This document shows positions 10,599 through 25,000 of a stretch of 64,000 bases of DNA, piece by piece; the stretch's first letter is position 1; each line of letters starts with the position of its first letter. Position numbers and translations under genes: made by a program. The stretch is from Hyaloscypha bicolor E (lineage: Eukaryota > Ascomycota > Leotiomycetes > Helotiales > Hyaloscyphaceae), in NCBI RefSeq assembly GCF_002865645.1, contig NW_020194685.1:744001-808000 (forward strand), in the 5' to 3' direction. Below the pieces are notes generated by a model. That model did not search any database, had not been told where the DNA came from, and was given only the letters and a program-made list of their open reading frames with translations.

Positions 10599-13181
10599 AT
10601 TGATGTTCCGAGTGATACTCTCTTGATCCTGTCTCTTACCCGGGTGTAATAGTAACGAAAGCAAGCGGATAGTCTGGCAACCCAGGTCAGGCAGTACTTG
10701 TCGAAACGAAGCATGAAGCACAGGATCATCGGGCAGAAGGCATTCCATGCGGAGAAAGACCAAAGAAGTGGTTTGGCAGCCAGACCAACAGCGGGGCACA
10801 GCTTGAGTAATCGTTGGTCGAGTATCTGAGGTGTGGTCGCAGTCTGACTGGTTGGAGGTATCCCGACACTGCTGTTGGAGTCAAGCTTTCCAAACCTGCA
10901 ACGACTTCAAGGCAACCAGTTCGAGCACACAATTGGACCGGGATTCGTTCCGCCTCAGAAACTGTTTGCTGTGAAGGACTGAAGATCCTCAGCCACATTG
11001 TGTGCGATTCCGATGGAATTGAAGGGGAGACAGATCCTCCCAGCTCGTAAGCTCCCCCCATTGCTTGGAGCATCGACCAACGGGACTGTGAAGTTCACAG
11101 TTCAGTGGGCCAGACCATCCAGTTGCCATATCGTATTCTGCAAGACCTGGAAAGGATTATGGTTGGTTCGGACGTGTTGAAGCGACGATTCTTACGTTCA
11201 GTCACCAAATTGCACCCGACTCATGATATTTGAGACGCCCAATCAACGGAGGACGTTAGGACTATTCGCTGTCGTACAAACCAACAGGCTTAGTGCGCAG
11301 CCTGAGGTACATACACGCGGCAGCTGATGATAGAATTGGCCGCAGCCTTAGGATAGGTCTATCTTTCGAGCAGATATCAATACCCCATGGCAATACTCTC
11401 ACGTTACATAAGTCCTACAGTGGCGCGAGCCCAGGTACTTCCAACAAACTGGTCGTTGGGCCCACCTGGTTACACAGGTCTCCTGCATCACGGTACATCG
11501 ATACACAACATATCTCGGCATCCAGAAGAGAAATGGCGATACGTACACATCTCAAGCATATTCCGCGGCCGAAAGTGTTGATTTGGCTGTGTTAGATATT
11601 GCCCTGCTACTGTCGTTGGGCGACGATGCTGCATCATGCAGCTTCTCATGCAACAGGGCTCGCTAGTCGGGGCTGCGCTGTTCTTGCTTGGAAGTTTGGG
11701 TCGCATCACCAGATGAATTACTCCGAGTTCTAACATGTCGCCAGATTCGTGGGAAGGAAAAAAGATTGCTAGCTGCAGAACTTAAGTGAAGCTGATGCAA
11801 ATGACGAGACTTTACCGTACGCTTGACCACTCACTTCGGCTCGTCTCGTCCCGAATATGGATCTTGTCTCCGCGCTAAGTGTTAGGGGGTGGAGACTGGT
11901 GAGTTGTTCGTTGACAGGTAAGGCGGAGGCTAAGAAACTTGCTATCGGTGATCTTAAGGTGAGTGTCGTCACTCACTAAAAACGGCATACTAACCCCAAA
12001 TTGAATTGCCTCCGCCACAGTGCAGATAGCTTTATCAGCTAGAGGTAGGCACTGGCTGCTCAGTTTTAAGCAGGTGGCGAGTAACTGTTTGGCATTACCT
12101 GATTTTGAAAACAAGAGTTTGAGAACTCGGGAGACATTTAATAGAGGGCATGCGACTTGAATATTCAAGAGCACGTGGGTCACTCGTAAGGGAATCAACC
12201 TATGAGGCATTGCAAGGCATTCAAACAGGGAGAGAAAAGTTCGTGGAAACCACATTCTTCCATCTCTTCGGTAACAACATCATGTCTTCTTCTCCACCTG
12301 TCTGCCAGTATCGAGCGGAGGTTACATTCCAAGCGTGACCTACCAGCGGGAAAAGGTATCCTAGCCCTGGATTTAGGGAGTCTCCCATATTTTCCATTTC
12401 GAGGAATCTATACCCCACTGTTCGTCCCAAGTCTGCACATTCATGCATAAGTTACTCCGCCGAGCCGCCTGAAGAGGCCCCACTAAGCTCTACAAACCGT
12501 TGCTACCATTCAATAATCCGGTATCGGAGGGCTCTTTCAAATGTGATGAAAGCCGAAAGCCGAGTTTAACTAGGATTGGGGCGGAGTAGGATGGCAGGCG
12601 GTAGAAGTTGTATGAAAGGTCCTTCTTTTGCCACCGTTTCGTTCTACCGTTAACGGCTATGCTATTGAAACCCGAGCAGAAGGAAGCAAGCTAATGACAC
12701 ATATTTTAGCTATTATTCCATGAAGAGAGGGTGCGTTACTCAATGTAGGTTGCCTCGAATTCAATACTCTGGCGCGCATTGTCGAGGTAACACGGTCATT
12801 TTCAGGGCATCCGTGGCGTCGTCGCTGTTCTAGTATTACAGGTCGAGGGCGCTTTTAATGGGAGTTTGTAATGTACTCAACTTTGAGAGGGGGACGAGAC
12901 ACTCAATATTGAGCAGATCCAAGGTAAACGGTGTTCGGCTAAGTTCAGAGTACTACTCATTCCTGTCTATTGTAAGACTTACGAGTGTCAGGCATATAAC
13001 CAGAATGGAACCTTGCCACGCCTACACTTAAAGGAATTACTTCACTGCAGGCCACTTTAAGCAAATGGATAAAGATAGCGCAAAAGTTTACATTACCTTC
13101 AGCAGACTTGGGACCAACGCCTCGCCATGCATACTGAAATCTAATCTAGACTTGCCAAAAGGGTATCTATCATACAAGCCG
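10599..13181. other. Gene-poor intergenic region
   Basis: About 2.6 kb upstream of the methyltransferase and downstream of the TMEM184-like gene. The part next to 10598 is presumably the methyltransferase promoter and leader. Open frames of 60-126 codons occur (for example 11875-12255 on the minus strand) but I recognise no domain in any. It may contain remnants of a decayed gene, but I cannot support one. Confidence 0.5.
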
Positions 13182-15636
13182 TTAGGGATTCTCCTTAGGT
13201 GGTTCAGAAGGTTCACCCCCGCTCCAGACGTTTTCGAAAGCTTCTCCTTCGAGGCCGTACTTAGGCTTCAGCAGATGTTCTTCTGATTCTCTCGCCTGTT
13301 TCCAATGCTGCGATTCCTCCGGTTCCTCGTCTCCACCAACAATAAACTCGCCATCGGCTGCACCATCAACCGCTGCCAAGTGATCGGCTGGCTCATATCC
13401 TTCACGAATATCTTCGCCAGTATTCTTACCATACGTTCGACTAGACCATCAGTCAGTTCTCGTCTCAAAAACCGCCGAGTGTACGTACACGAATCGTTTA
13501 GGTTCTTCAGAATTCCAGCCTGCACTGCCCTCTTTTCGTGCTCTTACTCTCTCTGCATCCTCGGCTGTCTTGTCCTCCACAACTAAGTCAACTAACTGGC
13601 TGCGGTCTGACTTTGCCGAGCTAGAAGCGGAGGAGTGATGCCGCAGCATACCCTTGAGAGCTGGTGCTCGACCTTCTTCTCCATTCGAGGTATCCTGTTC
13701 TTTTTGCTTCCCTTTCGAGCTGCTACTCCTTGACTTCGAACTGTGTTTACGCTTGGATTTTTTGGTGACCTCTTCCACTGTGTTTTTGATGTTACTGGCT
13801 CTTCGGATCTCATTGTCCCTTAACCATCGAATTAGAATGGATGGTCCCAGAAATGCAGGAGGGAGCTTAGGAGCAAAGGAGGCATGCTCCAAATACACAT
13901 GCGCATGCTAGCTCCCGTGAAGCTTCCAGGCTCTGAGCTCTGAGCGCCCAAACAAGAATAAGCTTACCTAGTCGGCTGAAGTAGGTTTCTATTGGTTGAT
14001 GTTGTTAGCAAATCAGGGCTGGAGTTTAACCATCTTTCTCGAGATGCTTCGTACGCCGTAATCACGGGATACTTCCAAAAGATCAGCATGTATTTTTGAG
14101 CTTCGAGGAAAGGTAACCTACATTCCAGTCTCCATATTCAAGGGCCCTGGCGCGATCATAGAGTCTTTCTTCGTCCGGATCTAAGGCTAATTCATCAACA
14201 CTTCCGTTCCCATATCCGAGGTACTGAGCATCATTCTGCCTTGGTTTGGATGGAGACAAACTCCGGGGGCGGGCGTCGCTGGATAGTAATGGCGTCCTGG
14301 AATTGGCATCCCCTGGCTTCGGAATCCAATACTTCCCTTTTCCGCCTCGCTCATATCGCATGCCCTCCATCATCCTTGCAACTCGTGAAGATGAGCCTTC
14401 ATGGGCAAGAACGTTATCTCCTGAATCGAACAAACGATATTCGTATTTGTTCCCACTGAAGGTCTCTTTCGTGTCCTCAATGAGGTCCCTTATGCCAAAA
14501 GCATCTCTCAGAGCGTACTTGATCGGCATTCTCGCTGCTGAAATAGTAGCATCGGCATAGTCGTGCCAGGAAAATGCGTACCAATGGGCAACTGCGAACA
14601 CAGGCATTTCCATGCAGATCAACACATCTTGTATGGCAGCAGCCAAATTGTCGGGTGTATAGCCTTCCACATTGTCTGGAATGGCACCCAGCCATACCAG
14701 GATAGATAAAAAGAACCCTTGCCAATATGAGGCAAAAATAATGAGCTTGATGCATAAGAACTTTGGAACTGGACGAAATGGTTGTAAATCCTTGGACATG
14801 CAAACCCAAAACATGCCGAGGGAATAGAGACTGACAGTCACACTGATATTGTAGAGGATTCCACTCCATAGATATCCCGAGTCCAGGCCAAGGTAGCCCT
14901 CTTTATAGGTCCCAGTCGCTTTCATGACGATTGACGCGAGACCCAGTATTGGCTTCAACCAGGCATATTGCAATATCCCACGCTTTATCGCCAAGAATGT
15001 ATGTGGATCGGAGATGTCGACCGTAGGGAAGACGTGGTTCAGAGGCCACAAGTGGTGAACTGGTTCTCGACCATGCATCATAATTATGAGGGCGCGCTCC
15101 CCTCCCAGGAAGTTGATGAGAAGCTGGAAGAACGTGTAGATTGTGAAGGCCTAGGCAGCTTAGCAGTTTTCCCGGTTGCGGTAGATCAATCATCACCTCG
15201 TAAACATCACGGATCGGATCCACAAACATGGCAGCTCTCAACGATACGATACTGGACCATGAGGATAACGAATATATGGGCACCCTAGGCATGTCAACAA
15301 CGCTGCCACGATTCTGGGAGATGCAAACCAACATGAGCAATATCCGTATGACATATCTTTGGAGGAGAGGTTTTCGATAGTTCTTACTGAAATCTTATTA
15401 GTTGTGACAGGCACTGGGACACTGGGGATGGTTACGTTTGCAGCCAAACAGATCTGGCAGAGTAACGTTAGCTGAGGATAACAGAGATGATCATGGAATT
15501 CTGCTCACACAACGGACAACAAGGACGCAAGCAGCGCAGCAACTCCAGAAACAATGATAGTAGCTTGGGTCAACTTCTGCCCCGTCCCTCCAGAAAGGCC
15601 GCCAGCCATTGCTGCGGAGGGGGCCTGGGACTGCAT
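13182..15636 (-). CDS. Organic solute transporter Ost-alpha / TMEM184 (DUF300) family membrane protein
   Basis: Multi-pass membrane protein of the Ost-alpha/TMEM184 family; family members are linked to vacuole or endomembrane functions, and the substrate here is unknown. Exons are 15636-15509, 15453-15436, 15386-15333, 15284-15197, 15150-14122, 14071-13968, 13818-13485 and 13424-13182, giving 665 aa with every junction in frame. Hallmarks are NYRKPLLQRYVIRILLM, VPIYSLSSWSS, AAMFVDPIRDVYE, FLGGERALIIMMHGR, HLWPLNH, DPHTFLAIKRGILQYAW and HDYADATISAARMP. About seven hydrophobic segments lie in residues 20-300. The tail is hydrophilic: phosphosite-like Ser/Arg stretches, YPVITAYEASRERW, RDNEIRRASNIKNTVEEV and an acidic C-terminus. 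Exon 2 is only 18 nt. It is divergent to CSF1 with 442 bp between start codons. Confidence 0.9.
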
Positions 15637-16078
15637 GACGCGTGCAAGACCTCTGCGGAACACAATTCTACCGCGAAGGTGAAGGACTTCACGCGGCAGT
15701 ATATGGCATGAATAACATCTTCTGCCAGGTGCAGCTTTGCAACAAGAGTGAAGCGTGCGAATATGGTTGTAGTTGGGAGATGGGAGATTTTGGAGATGGC
15801 ATGGTCTTGTTTCCTTGATCCACGCGGCCGCGTCGTTTTTCTGGCGACGACATCGATCACGAGTCAGCAGGCAAGGCCTCCCCCGCTCCTCCTGCCTCTG
15901 CCTCTACCTACCGTAGCTTGACAATCCTTCTTGCGATCTCCTCAATGGACTCGCGGTCCTCTTGCTGAACCAGTGGTCCAAGGCATCTGCATTGCCGGTT
16001 CACGGCCCCAAAAGTCGTGGCATGGACATGCACCATGAACGCCGAGATCCCATTGCATCGGAGCTGTCTGGATAGAAG
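15637..16078. promoter_or_regulatory. Divergent promoter interval TMEM184-like / CSF1
   Basis: This 442-bp interval separates two divergent start codons and should hold both promoters and 5' leaders. I see no convincing TATA box or known operator. Confidence 0.45.
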
Positions 16079-19000
16079 ATGGCGAGCAGTGGAGGACTGA
16101 CCTCAACCCCCTTGGGTCAGAACCCGGGTTTCAATTGGTGAGGGTCTTTGAGCTTACAATCAGAATGTCTAAAACTTATTGATTGCAATCTAGGATCTTT
16201 TTGGTTGAGCTACTTCTCTGCGGCATCTTGTAAAAGCTGTTTTTCAGGAAGCTTATGTGCCACTTCGCTGACCTCTCGTAGAACTCTCTTCTTCCTGTTT
16301 TATTTCAATCGAGTCTTTGCGACCCTCGTCTCCTACGGTTTGCGAGCTTGGACGTGGCATAGATACCGCGTGTACATCGACATCAAAGCCCTCCAGATCT
16401 CCCTTCTGGGTGGAAGAATATTCTTTACGGGCTTCAGATATTATGGCAACAATGAGACTATTCTGATCCACAATGGATATATTACATGGTGCTATTGGCT
16501 CAGGAATGTCAGGGAGCTGGATCTTAGAAAGTCTCCAGTCGTGGGCACTAAGCGCGTTTCTTCGCCAGATTCCGAAGACGAGATTCGCAACAGGACAAAC
16601 AATAGCGCAGAAGAAGGTGGCCCGAAGAGCCCTGCGAAGCTTCCATGCCGTCTCAATGTCACGTTGAACGGTGTGGAGTGGTTCGTTTACAACAGAAGCG
16701 CTGCCTATGATGCTATTGTTGCCGGCCTGACAAGAGATGATAATGGAAGCATTGACAACGATCCAAAAGCTGCAGGAGATGCAGAGCTTGATGGGGTGTT
16801 GCGAAAGAGAGGCAAGCGGAAGGATCCGGAGAAAAGTGTAGAATCGTCCAAGGATACGTCCCTCGACCTGGAGAAGGACGATTCTCCGCTGACAAAAAAG
16901 ACAAGCCTGGGTGCCTATGACCGTGACCGCCAAGATTCATCTTCAGCGTCGCAGACTGAAGAAAGTGAAAGTTATGCACGGCCTCACACGAGTCCGGAGG
17001 GCGCCTTTATCCTCCGTTTCCTACCTGTGCATGTCGACTGTGAGAAGGCTGCCGTCGTCCTCGGAAACGAAAATACAAAGAGCGTACTCATCACAAAAGT
17101 CGACAGGGCCAGTGGGGAGATTGATGCAACGAAGTCTACAACATTGGACCAGTACAAACAGTTGATCAACTTCAAATTCCAGCATCCGGTAGTTCAGATG
17201 AAACCGAATGATGACTACAAAGAAGATCAAACTACAGCTGCCTCTCGCATTAAGCGTGGGGATGCGGAGCAGACCGATTGCAGAGGACGTCATATCCACA
17301 GCCATTCCTTCTTTTATCGGCAGCGTCGGAAAGCGTGGCACAGACTGCAAGATCTGGTGCCCGCTTTCCAAAGTTCCGTGGAATCGATATCATCCAGCGT
17401 ATTGGGCCGCCCTCAAACACCTACCGATGGCGGACCTGGCTCACATAACTGGCAAGGCCTTTCTAGATACCTTGATGAGAGCGAACAGGATGATAAAGAT
17501 CGCTGGTCTACCATAGAGTACGCCACAGTATCCACTATCGTCGATAGTCCCGAAGCCAGTATGAGCTTCTACTGGGATGTTGTCGGGGTAGTTCAAGTCC
17601 AAACATCCCAGGCCGAGGGCAAGAAAGGTAAAGAAGCCGCAAATATAAATGGCGACACTCCCCCAGAATGGGGAATCGATTTGTTCTTGAAAGGTGCTAT
17701 CATCAACTATGGGCCTTGGGCCGATAGACAACGTGCTGATATCCAGCGGGTTTTCTTTCCAAGCCTGTGCAAAGATTCAAGCCCAAGCAAGGACCTTGTT
17801 CCAGGACAGTTCAGGGTACCCACAGAATTCAAATTATATGTGGAGTTTGATGAAGAGACTACCCTCCGTGTCCCCGTCAGGGAAGAATCGAAGAATTGGA
17901 AGTGGGTAAAACAAGCAGATACCATGGGCGCTAAAGTTGGGGATCAGAAAAAGAACAGCAAAAGTAGCCGCAAAAGAAAAGCCGACAAAGGAAAGCCTGG
18001 TCCTGAGATTCGGCCCTTCGGGTGGCTCGATGTCAAAGTTGGGGCCAACGCAACTGTTAGATATTCCATGGACATGGTTGCAGGGCCTCCTGGATATTCA
18101 AACAAGCTCGAATTGGACCTCCCCAACACGGAAATCACCACAAGTGTCAATCACGGGCTACTTTGGAGATCTGTTGCCAATCGAATATCTTGTGATCTGT
18201 CAAATCCACTGTCATGGAACAGTCTTCGGACTTGGAAGTTTGATGTCAACAGCAATGGACTAGAACTCTTTATCTTACGAGAGCATGTATTCTTGCTCAT
18301 AGATCTTGTTGATGATTGGGCTAGTGGTCCTCCACCAGAGTATCTAACTTTTACCCCATTCAATTATCTGGTCAACCTCCACTTAGAAGGCTTCAGATTG
18401 TATCTGAATGTGAACGACTCGAACATCATCAACAATCCGTCTGATTTTGACGACAACACGTTTATCATCATTTTTGGTTCCGTTCTGGATGCTGATGTTT
18501 GCATCCCATTGAGCACTTACCGGCCATATCGAAACGATATAACATTCAATGTTGATGCAAAACAAGGCGGGCTTAATCTCCACATTCCTCCGTGGAACAC
18601 TCAAGCAACTTTTTTGAGTTCAACAGAATTGGCGACACTGAAAGAGCTTGCAATTCAAGGGAAGTACCAGTATTGCTCCACTACCACGACTAGCAACACC
18701 GATACCTTACTGCTGAATGTTCACGGGCATGCTACTTCTGCACAATTTTACGGCTTTGTCATTCGGTACTTTCTCAAGATCAAAGACAATTACTTTGGTG
18801 ATGACATAAGATTCAAGACGCTGGAGGAGTATCAGGATGTCCTCCGCGCAAAGCGTGACGGCAACGAGGAGATAGTCAACCCTCAACCTCCACATAAAAA
18901 GTCCAATGATTTGGATGTGATTCTGAGCGTTACTGCGGATGAATCTAGCGTCATTCTCCCATGCAACTTATACTCTGCTAAGAATCATACTCGAATTGAG

Positions 19001-22000
19001 ATTGCAAGCCTTGCTGCCGATCTGAGGTTTACAAACTACTACATGGACGTGGAATTCATACTGCAGACATTAGCCTTCTCCCAGGGCAGCGAAGAAGATG
19101 GAACTGCAACACCCTTAAGTGCGACATCCAGCACTCAGCTCTTTGTGGACGGGTTCAGTGTTACTGGCAACCGGCTATTTGGCTTGCCTCCAACAGAGCC
19201 AACTTATCTTTGCAACTGGGATTTCGCTGTGGGCTCCGTGACTGGTGAATGCACAACGGATTTCTTGGGTCGATTGGCAAACGGTGGGAGAGCATTTGCA
19301 TTTTCATTTGATGATGACGAGAATGCACTTCCTCCGCTTTTTGAAGCTGTCTTGCATGATATAACATTCCTCAGAGCATCCGTCGAATCACTTCGGGTAT
19401 GGCTGCATGTGGACGAGGCCGCGTTCCTTCTTTCAACGTCGACTATATCGGTGAACTTCAATGATTGGGCTGGTTCACACTATTCGAAGAAACTCAATCT
19501 TCAGATACCTGACCTATGCTTTGGCTGTGTTGACGCAGAATCCGCGTCAAGACACAGGTCAAGAACACAGCACCCAGTTGAAACCCATGCTTTCATCAAG
19601 ACAACACTGTCGCTTGGGATGATTCAGAGAAAACTCGGGTTTGAAACGGACCGCCAGCTTCAACAAGAGCACGTTAAACGTCATGATCAGCGGACGCATA
19701 GAACCGACTTCCTACTTCATTACGATCTCCTCGACGACTCCATGATTGTTCCAGTAGATCCACCTGCCATGAGCGTGCCGCCAATGCCCCTCCCAGTCGT
19801 TCAGGATGGCACAACCTGTGCCGAGAATCGCTCAATGAGCTCCAAGAAATCATCCCTGCGCCAGAAACGGAGTTCTGTGGCTCGGAAAAGCTCCTTCCTC
19901 TCCATTTCGAGTTCGAGCCAGAAAAGTGAGGGCAGTGTCGTTCGTCCACAGAGCTCCCTGAGAATGAGTGGCTCTCAGACTGCTGAATCCCGCTCGCGCA
20001 GTTTGCAAACTAGTGCTGGCCCCGGGCGCCGGATCCCTCTAAGGGACGTATCTGCTGCCTCAACGGGTCGACAGTCCTCTTTTTATAGTGCTGTTGGGGA
20101 GCATCGGGGATTGCCACCATCGACTGTTACATTTTCCAGCTCATACATTGCCCCCTATTTCCCCTTAGAGGCGGTGGAGCCCGACAGAAGAGATCTTCCG
20201 GACCTTCCCGCGGATCTGGGGGACGAAGGCTTTTCAAGAGAAAACCTGCTCAGTCTGGACGACATCCAGCGCGATAGAGACGACGAAAACGCCACTCACG
20301 TTAGCTTTATTCTCGAGTTGCCGACAGGTATCACGGGAGTTTTCAATCCAAAAGCTGCTCATGCAATTGCAGGATTGGTCTCAGCGCTGCAAGCAGTCGA
20401 TCCAAGTGACCTTCTCGACGAGCTTCAAATCAACTCTATGGGAGAAATATTTCGCTCGCAGAAGGAGAAGCTACTCGCGGGCAAAGTGATGGATTTCTGT
20501 GTCCGCGCACCCGCCATCAATCTACGCTTCTTAAACTCCACGAGCCCCGGAAGCCCAACAAGTGTCCATCCGAATACGCATGATCAGTATGACTTTGCTC
20601 TATCCAGGCTTGCGATCACGTCAAGGTCAGAAACGCTTGCGGTCGGGGATGGGGGAACTACGGAAGGAGTCCGAAATTCTGATGTGCTGCATTTATCACT
20701 CGGCTCGGCAAGTCTTGCAGCTAAGGAACGCTACAACGATATAGAAGACCCACAAGCGGCGATAAATGCAGTCCTTGAGGACGTTATCTTCTGGAATGCA
20801 GCAGGTGAACAAACCTTAGTCAACGCCTTCTTCAAAGGCCTCGAGGTTGCTACTGCAAGTAGCAAGGTTGAGTATCTTGCATCATTGTTACATCGTACAG
20901 AAGTCCTAGGAAGCGAACTTGCTGAGACGTTCTCTTCCCGGATAGAACAACAGCGTAACCGCATGCAACTTTTTACATACCTCGTTGCTACCGCCGGACA
21001 GGACGCTCCGGATCCCCAATTTTTAACCAGGCCTTCCTATGTCCTCCGATCAGCCAATGACCACTTGAGAACAAGTGACTCTTGGAAAATCATCACTCGG
21101 CTTCACCACATGTATGCCAGTCTCAGTCCCGCAATTCAACAAGATATAGCCTTGCGATGTTTGAGTAATTCGGAAATTGTCCCTGGAGATGCACGAGAAC
21201 GCGTTTATACTGGCTTTGCACAATGGAGAAGCTGGGATCTAAACAACATCCACGAATGTCTTGTGATGGCAAAGGTTTATGGATCAACCGCCGACAGTAA
21301 TCCATCGACACCGCTGGCGCAGCCCGTCAAATTGTCACTCGCAACCGAAGATATTCGACTAGTACTGGATCCAGGCCCAAAGCAGAACGAGATAGCACTG
21401 TCGGGCGTTAGTGTAACTTTAGAAACCCGGACATCAACGTCGATTGCAGATATTGACCCGCAAACACACGCACACACTGTTCAAACCACGATTCTGCAGA
21501 TCTTCTGTCATGATGTCTCAATCAACCTCAATTGGGAGTTGTGTGAATTGGCTGAGGATATCATGAAATTGTATAACCAAAGCGAGTTGCCGTCGGCTCC
21601 ACGAACTGCAAAACCCCAATTCCTTGCCAAGTCATTGTCTGCAGGACCCAAGCCTAGGAAATGCTTGCAAATTCTTGTGGCTACCGAGAAAGGCTCCATC
21701 ACAATCGACACCATCAACCTTAGAGCAACATCAATCAGCAAAGGACTAAAAGGATCTTTTGTCATGCTTGACCAAGAGACTGGCAATACGGAAAGAATGT
21801 CTACCTTGGTACTTGCCGCCGACGCTGCTACGTCAAAGGTCAAAAGCCACTCGCAAGAATTGACGCTGTACCAATTACGATACCCGAGTATTTGTGCTTC
21901 TCGCGAGTCCTACATTCTCAACGAGTCTCCAATGAACATCCTAAAATTTGCTGGCAATTGTCAACAGTTATCATTTGTTGTTCGACAAGACATCCTAGCT

Positions 22001-25000
22001 TTGATCGAAGTGCTGGACCTCGTTGTTGGGGATGAAGTTAACCAGCTCCATCGCCTCACGAAGAACGTTCCAACGGGGACGCAAAATCAACCGCAGACAG
22101 AAGTACATATCCAAAAGCCTAGCCCAGGAACCAAAGTCAACATTGCCCTCTTCCTAGATATGTATCACATCAGCCTGCCACTTCTACACTCTCTAACGTA
22201 TAATGTGTCGGGCGTTGTAGCCAGGGCATCGGTTGCGGCTCAGCTAGACTCAGAGATAGTGTTTGATTTCGATGTGAAGGAGCACTCCCATGATATTCAA
22301 ACTCGTGTTGCCAACCAGGCGAAAAGCATCTCGCTTCTTCAAATGCCACCAACTAATGGTCGGGTCTCCTACAATATGGCCGAGGATGAAGATGTAATCA
22401 CTGTCTTCGCTTCGGTTGAGCCGGTTGAGCTGGATGCTGCCGCTGTTCATAGCCTTCTCACGGCCCTCAACAGGCCCGAGATTTCTAGTGTGATAACTGA
22501 AGTACAAGAAGATCTCAAGGGTGTTCAAACCCACCTCGAAGGAATATTTGGTCCGAAAAAGAAACAATCATCGCCAACACCAGCATCCAAAGGAAAACCC
22601 TTCATATACGATGCCCATCTGACCCTGGCTGGCTTTGATGTCTTTGCCAACGCACAAGGGGCTCAAACAGATCAGAAGAGCGCAAGATTGGACTTCAACC
22701 TCGGATGTGTACAATTAGTAGCTGGTAATCGTCCAGAGCCCAATGGCCAAGTCCTAGGCTTCCCAGAATTACGAGTCAGCCTGCGCCATATCATGTTTGA
22801 GCTTTCTCGTTTGAACAATAACACGATGGAACCTTGCGGCAATCTCGCCTTTGCTGCATTTCTCACAGCCACTTCAAAACAAAATGAAAAGGGGGACGTG
22901 GTTAGATCCTTTCATCTCCAGAGCGATAGCCTCGAAATCAACCTCTTCGCAGACACCGCGTCATCAGTGGTTGATATTGTAGGTCACCTTCAAGAAAAGA
23001 TCAAAGATCTCGACCTCTCCAGAGAGAAGAAGTATTTGAGCAAGCTGCGGAAGTCGAAACCTCGCATAGCAATCAACGACGCCGACATGCAAGAGGGAAG
23101 TGATAATAGCGCACCCGGCTCAACCATAATATTTTCTTCCATGTACTCCTTAGAACTGGACAATATTCAAGTCAGCTGGCTTGTGGGCACATATGACATC
23201 AACCAATCCTCACAACAAGAAAGAGAGAATCTTGTCTTGTCTTTAAAGCGCATCCATCTGTCGACAAGAAAGGAGAATTCGGCCAGGTTGACAATTGAAG
23301 ATCTTCAATTACAGATGGTCCCGGCATCTCACGATAAGACTCAAAGATCACTCAACTCGGCTCTGCTTCCGGAAGTCATCTTTAATGTTGGTTATGTTTC
23401 TACTGCAGATGCACGGCGGCTGGCTTTCCAGGCGGCTGGAAAGTCCCTTGATTTGCGCTTGACCTCTCAATTTATAATACCTGCGGCAGAACTCAAAAGG
23501 TCAATTGCTTCTGCCGCTGACAAGGTTCAAGCAGCAGCAGCAACATGGAGCACCCGAGCACCTGGACCGCCAACAGAATCAAGCCGCCGTCAACCCTTCT
23601 TTGGCACAAAGCGAATGGAATCTCTGCTCGTCGATGCGGATTTTGCAGGTGCGGTTGTGTATCTCTCCGGGAAACGGGTGCCAGAAACCTCGAATACAAC
23701 TTCCGGAATCCAAAGCGGCAGAGCTTCGCAGGGAGGAAAATATGGCCAATTTACACACACAGATGCTAGCAGTAACACCGTCCTACGAGCACCAGGACTA
23801 GCTTGGAAAGTCGAATACAAAGACAACGGGCTCGATGATCCTTCCTTGAACGCCGAAGTCAAGGTGGATGCTTCATCAAACATCTTGTACCCATCGGTAG
23901 TGCCACTCATCATGGAAATTTCTTCAACAGTCAAAGAGATCGTCAGCGAGGACGATGTCAAGAAGCCTTTGCAACCAAAAGCGTCACCACAAAAGTTCAT
24001 GAGCGTAGACGAGGACAACATATTGACGACTGATCCTAGCACAGTGCTTGGTAGAACAAGACTTAATCTTGGCCTCCGTATTTGTCGTCAAGAATTCAGT
24101 CTAAGTTGCCAACCCATAGCTCGAGTTGCAGCAACAGCTCGGTTTGACGATATCTACATCACAATCAATACAGTCAGGTCAACCGAGCACGGCCATTTCT
24201 TCGCCATCTCAGCAGCGTTCACGAGTCTCCAGGCATCTGTTCAGCATGTTTACTCACGGGAATCAACTGGAAGCTTCGAGGTCGAAACGGTATTCCTCTC
24301 GTTGATGAACAGCAAGCATGTTAGCGGCACGAGTGGCGTTTCAGCAATCCTGAAGATAAGTCCAATGAAAGTCTTGGTGAACGCAAAGCAATTACAAGAT
24401 TTTCTGCTTTTCCGAGAGATATGGGTCCCACCGGAGATACGTCAGACTGCGTCGACTCCGGCACCACCAAGTTCAAGTTTACAATCACAGACTTACCTTG
24501 TTCAGAGGTATCAGCAAGTTGCAGCCACTGGGGCATTTCCTTGGAACGCGACGGTCTCAATCGCGGAACTAGATGTTCAGTTAGATCTGGGGCAAGCGAT
24601 TGGAAAGTCAGCTTTCATGATCTCAAATTTCTGGATTTCGTCGAAGAAGAATTCAGACTGGCAACAAAACCTTTGTTTAGGCTTCCAAAAAGTTGGTGTT
24701 GACAGCACCGGTCGGATGAGTGGATTCGTAGCTCTCCAAGACTTCAAGATGCGAACATCAATTCAATGGCCTGCACGTGAAATGGCCTTGAACCAGACAC
24801 CTCTCGTCCAAGGCTCCTTGGCATTCAGCCAATTGCGGATCAAAGCTGCTTTCGACTATCAGGCATTTTTGGTTGCCGATATAACATCATTCAGATTTAT
24901 GATGTATAACATCAGGAATAGTGCTCACGCGAAGGGCGATCAACTCGTTGCAATTCTTGATGGCGAAGCTGTACAAGTCTTCTGCACCACAACCACTGCA

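Noticed and set aside
11875..12255. 126-codon minus-strand frame
   Set aside because: No domain, and the frame crosses plausible splice signals without making a better protein. Possibly a gene remnant but not supportable.
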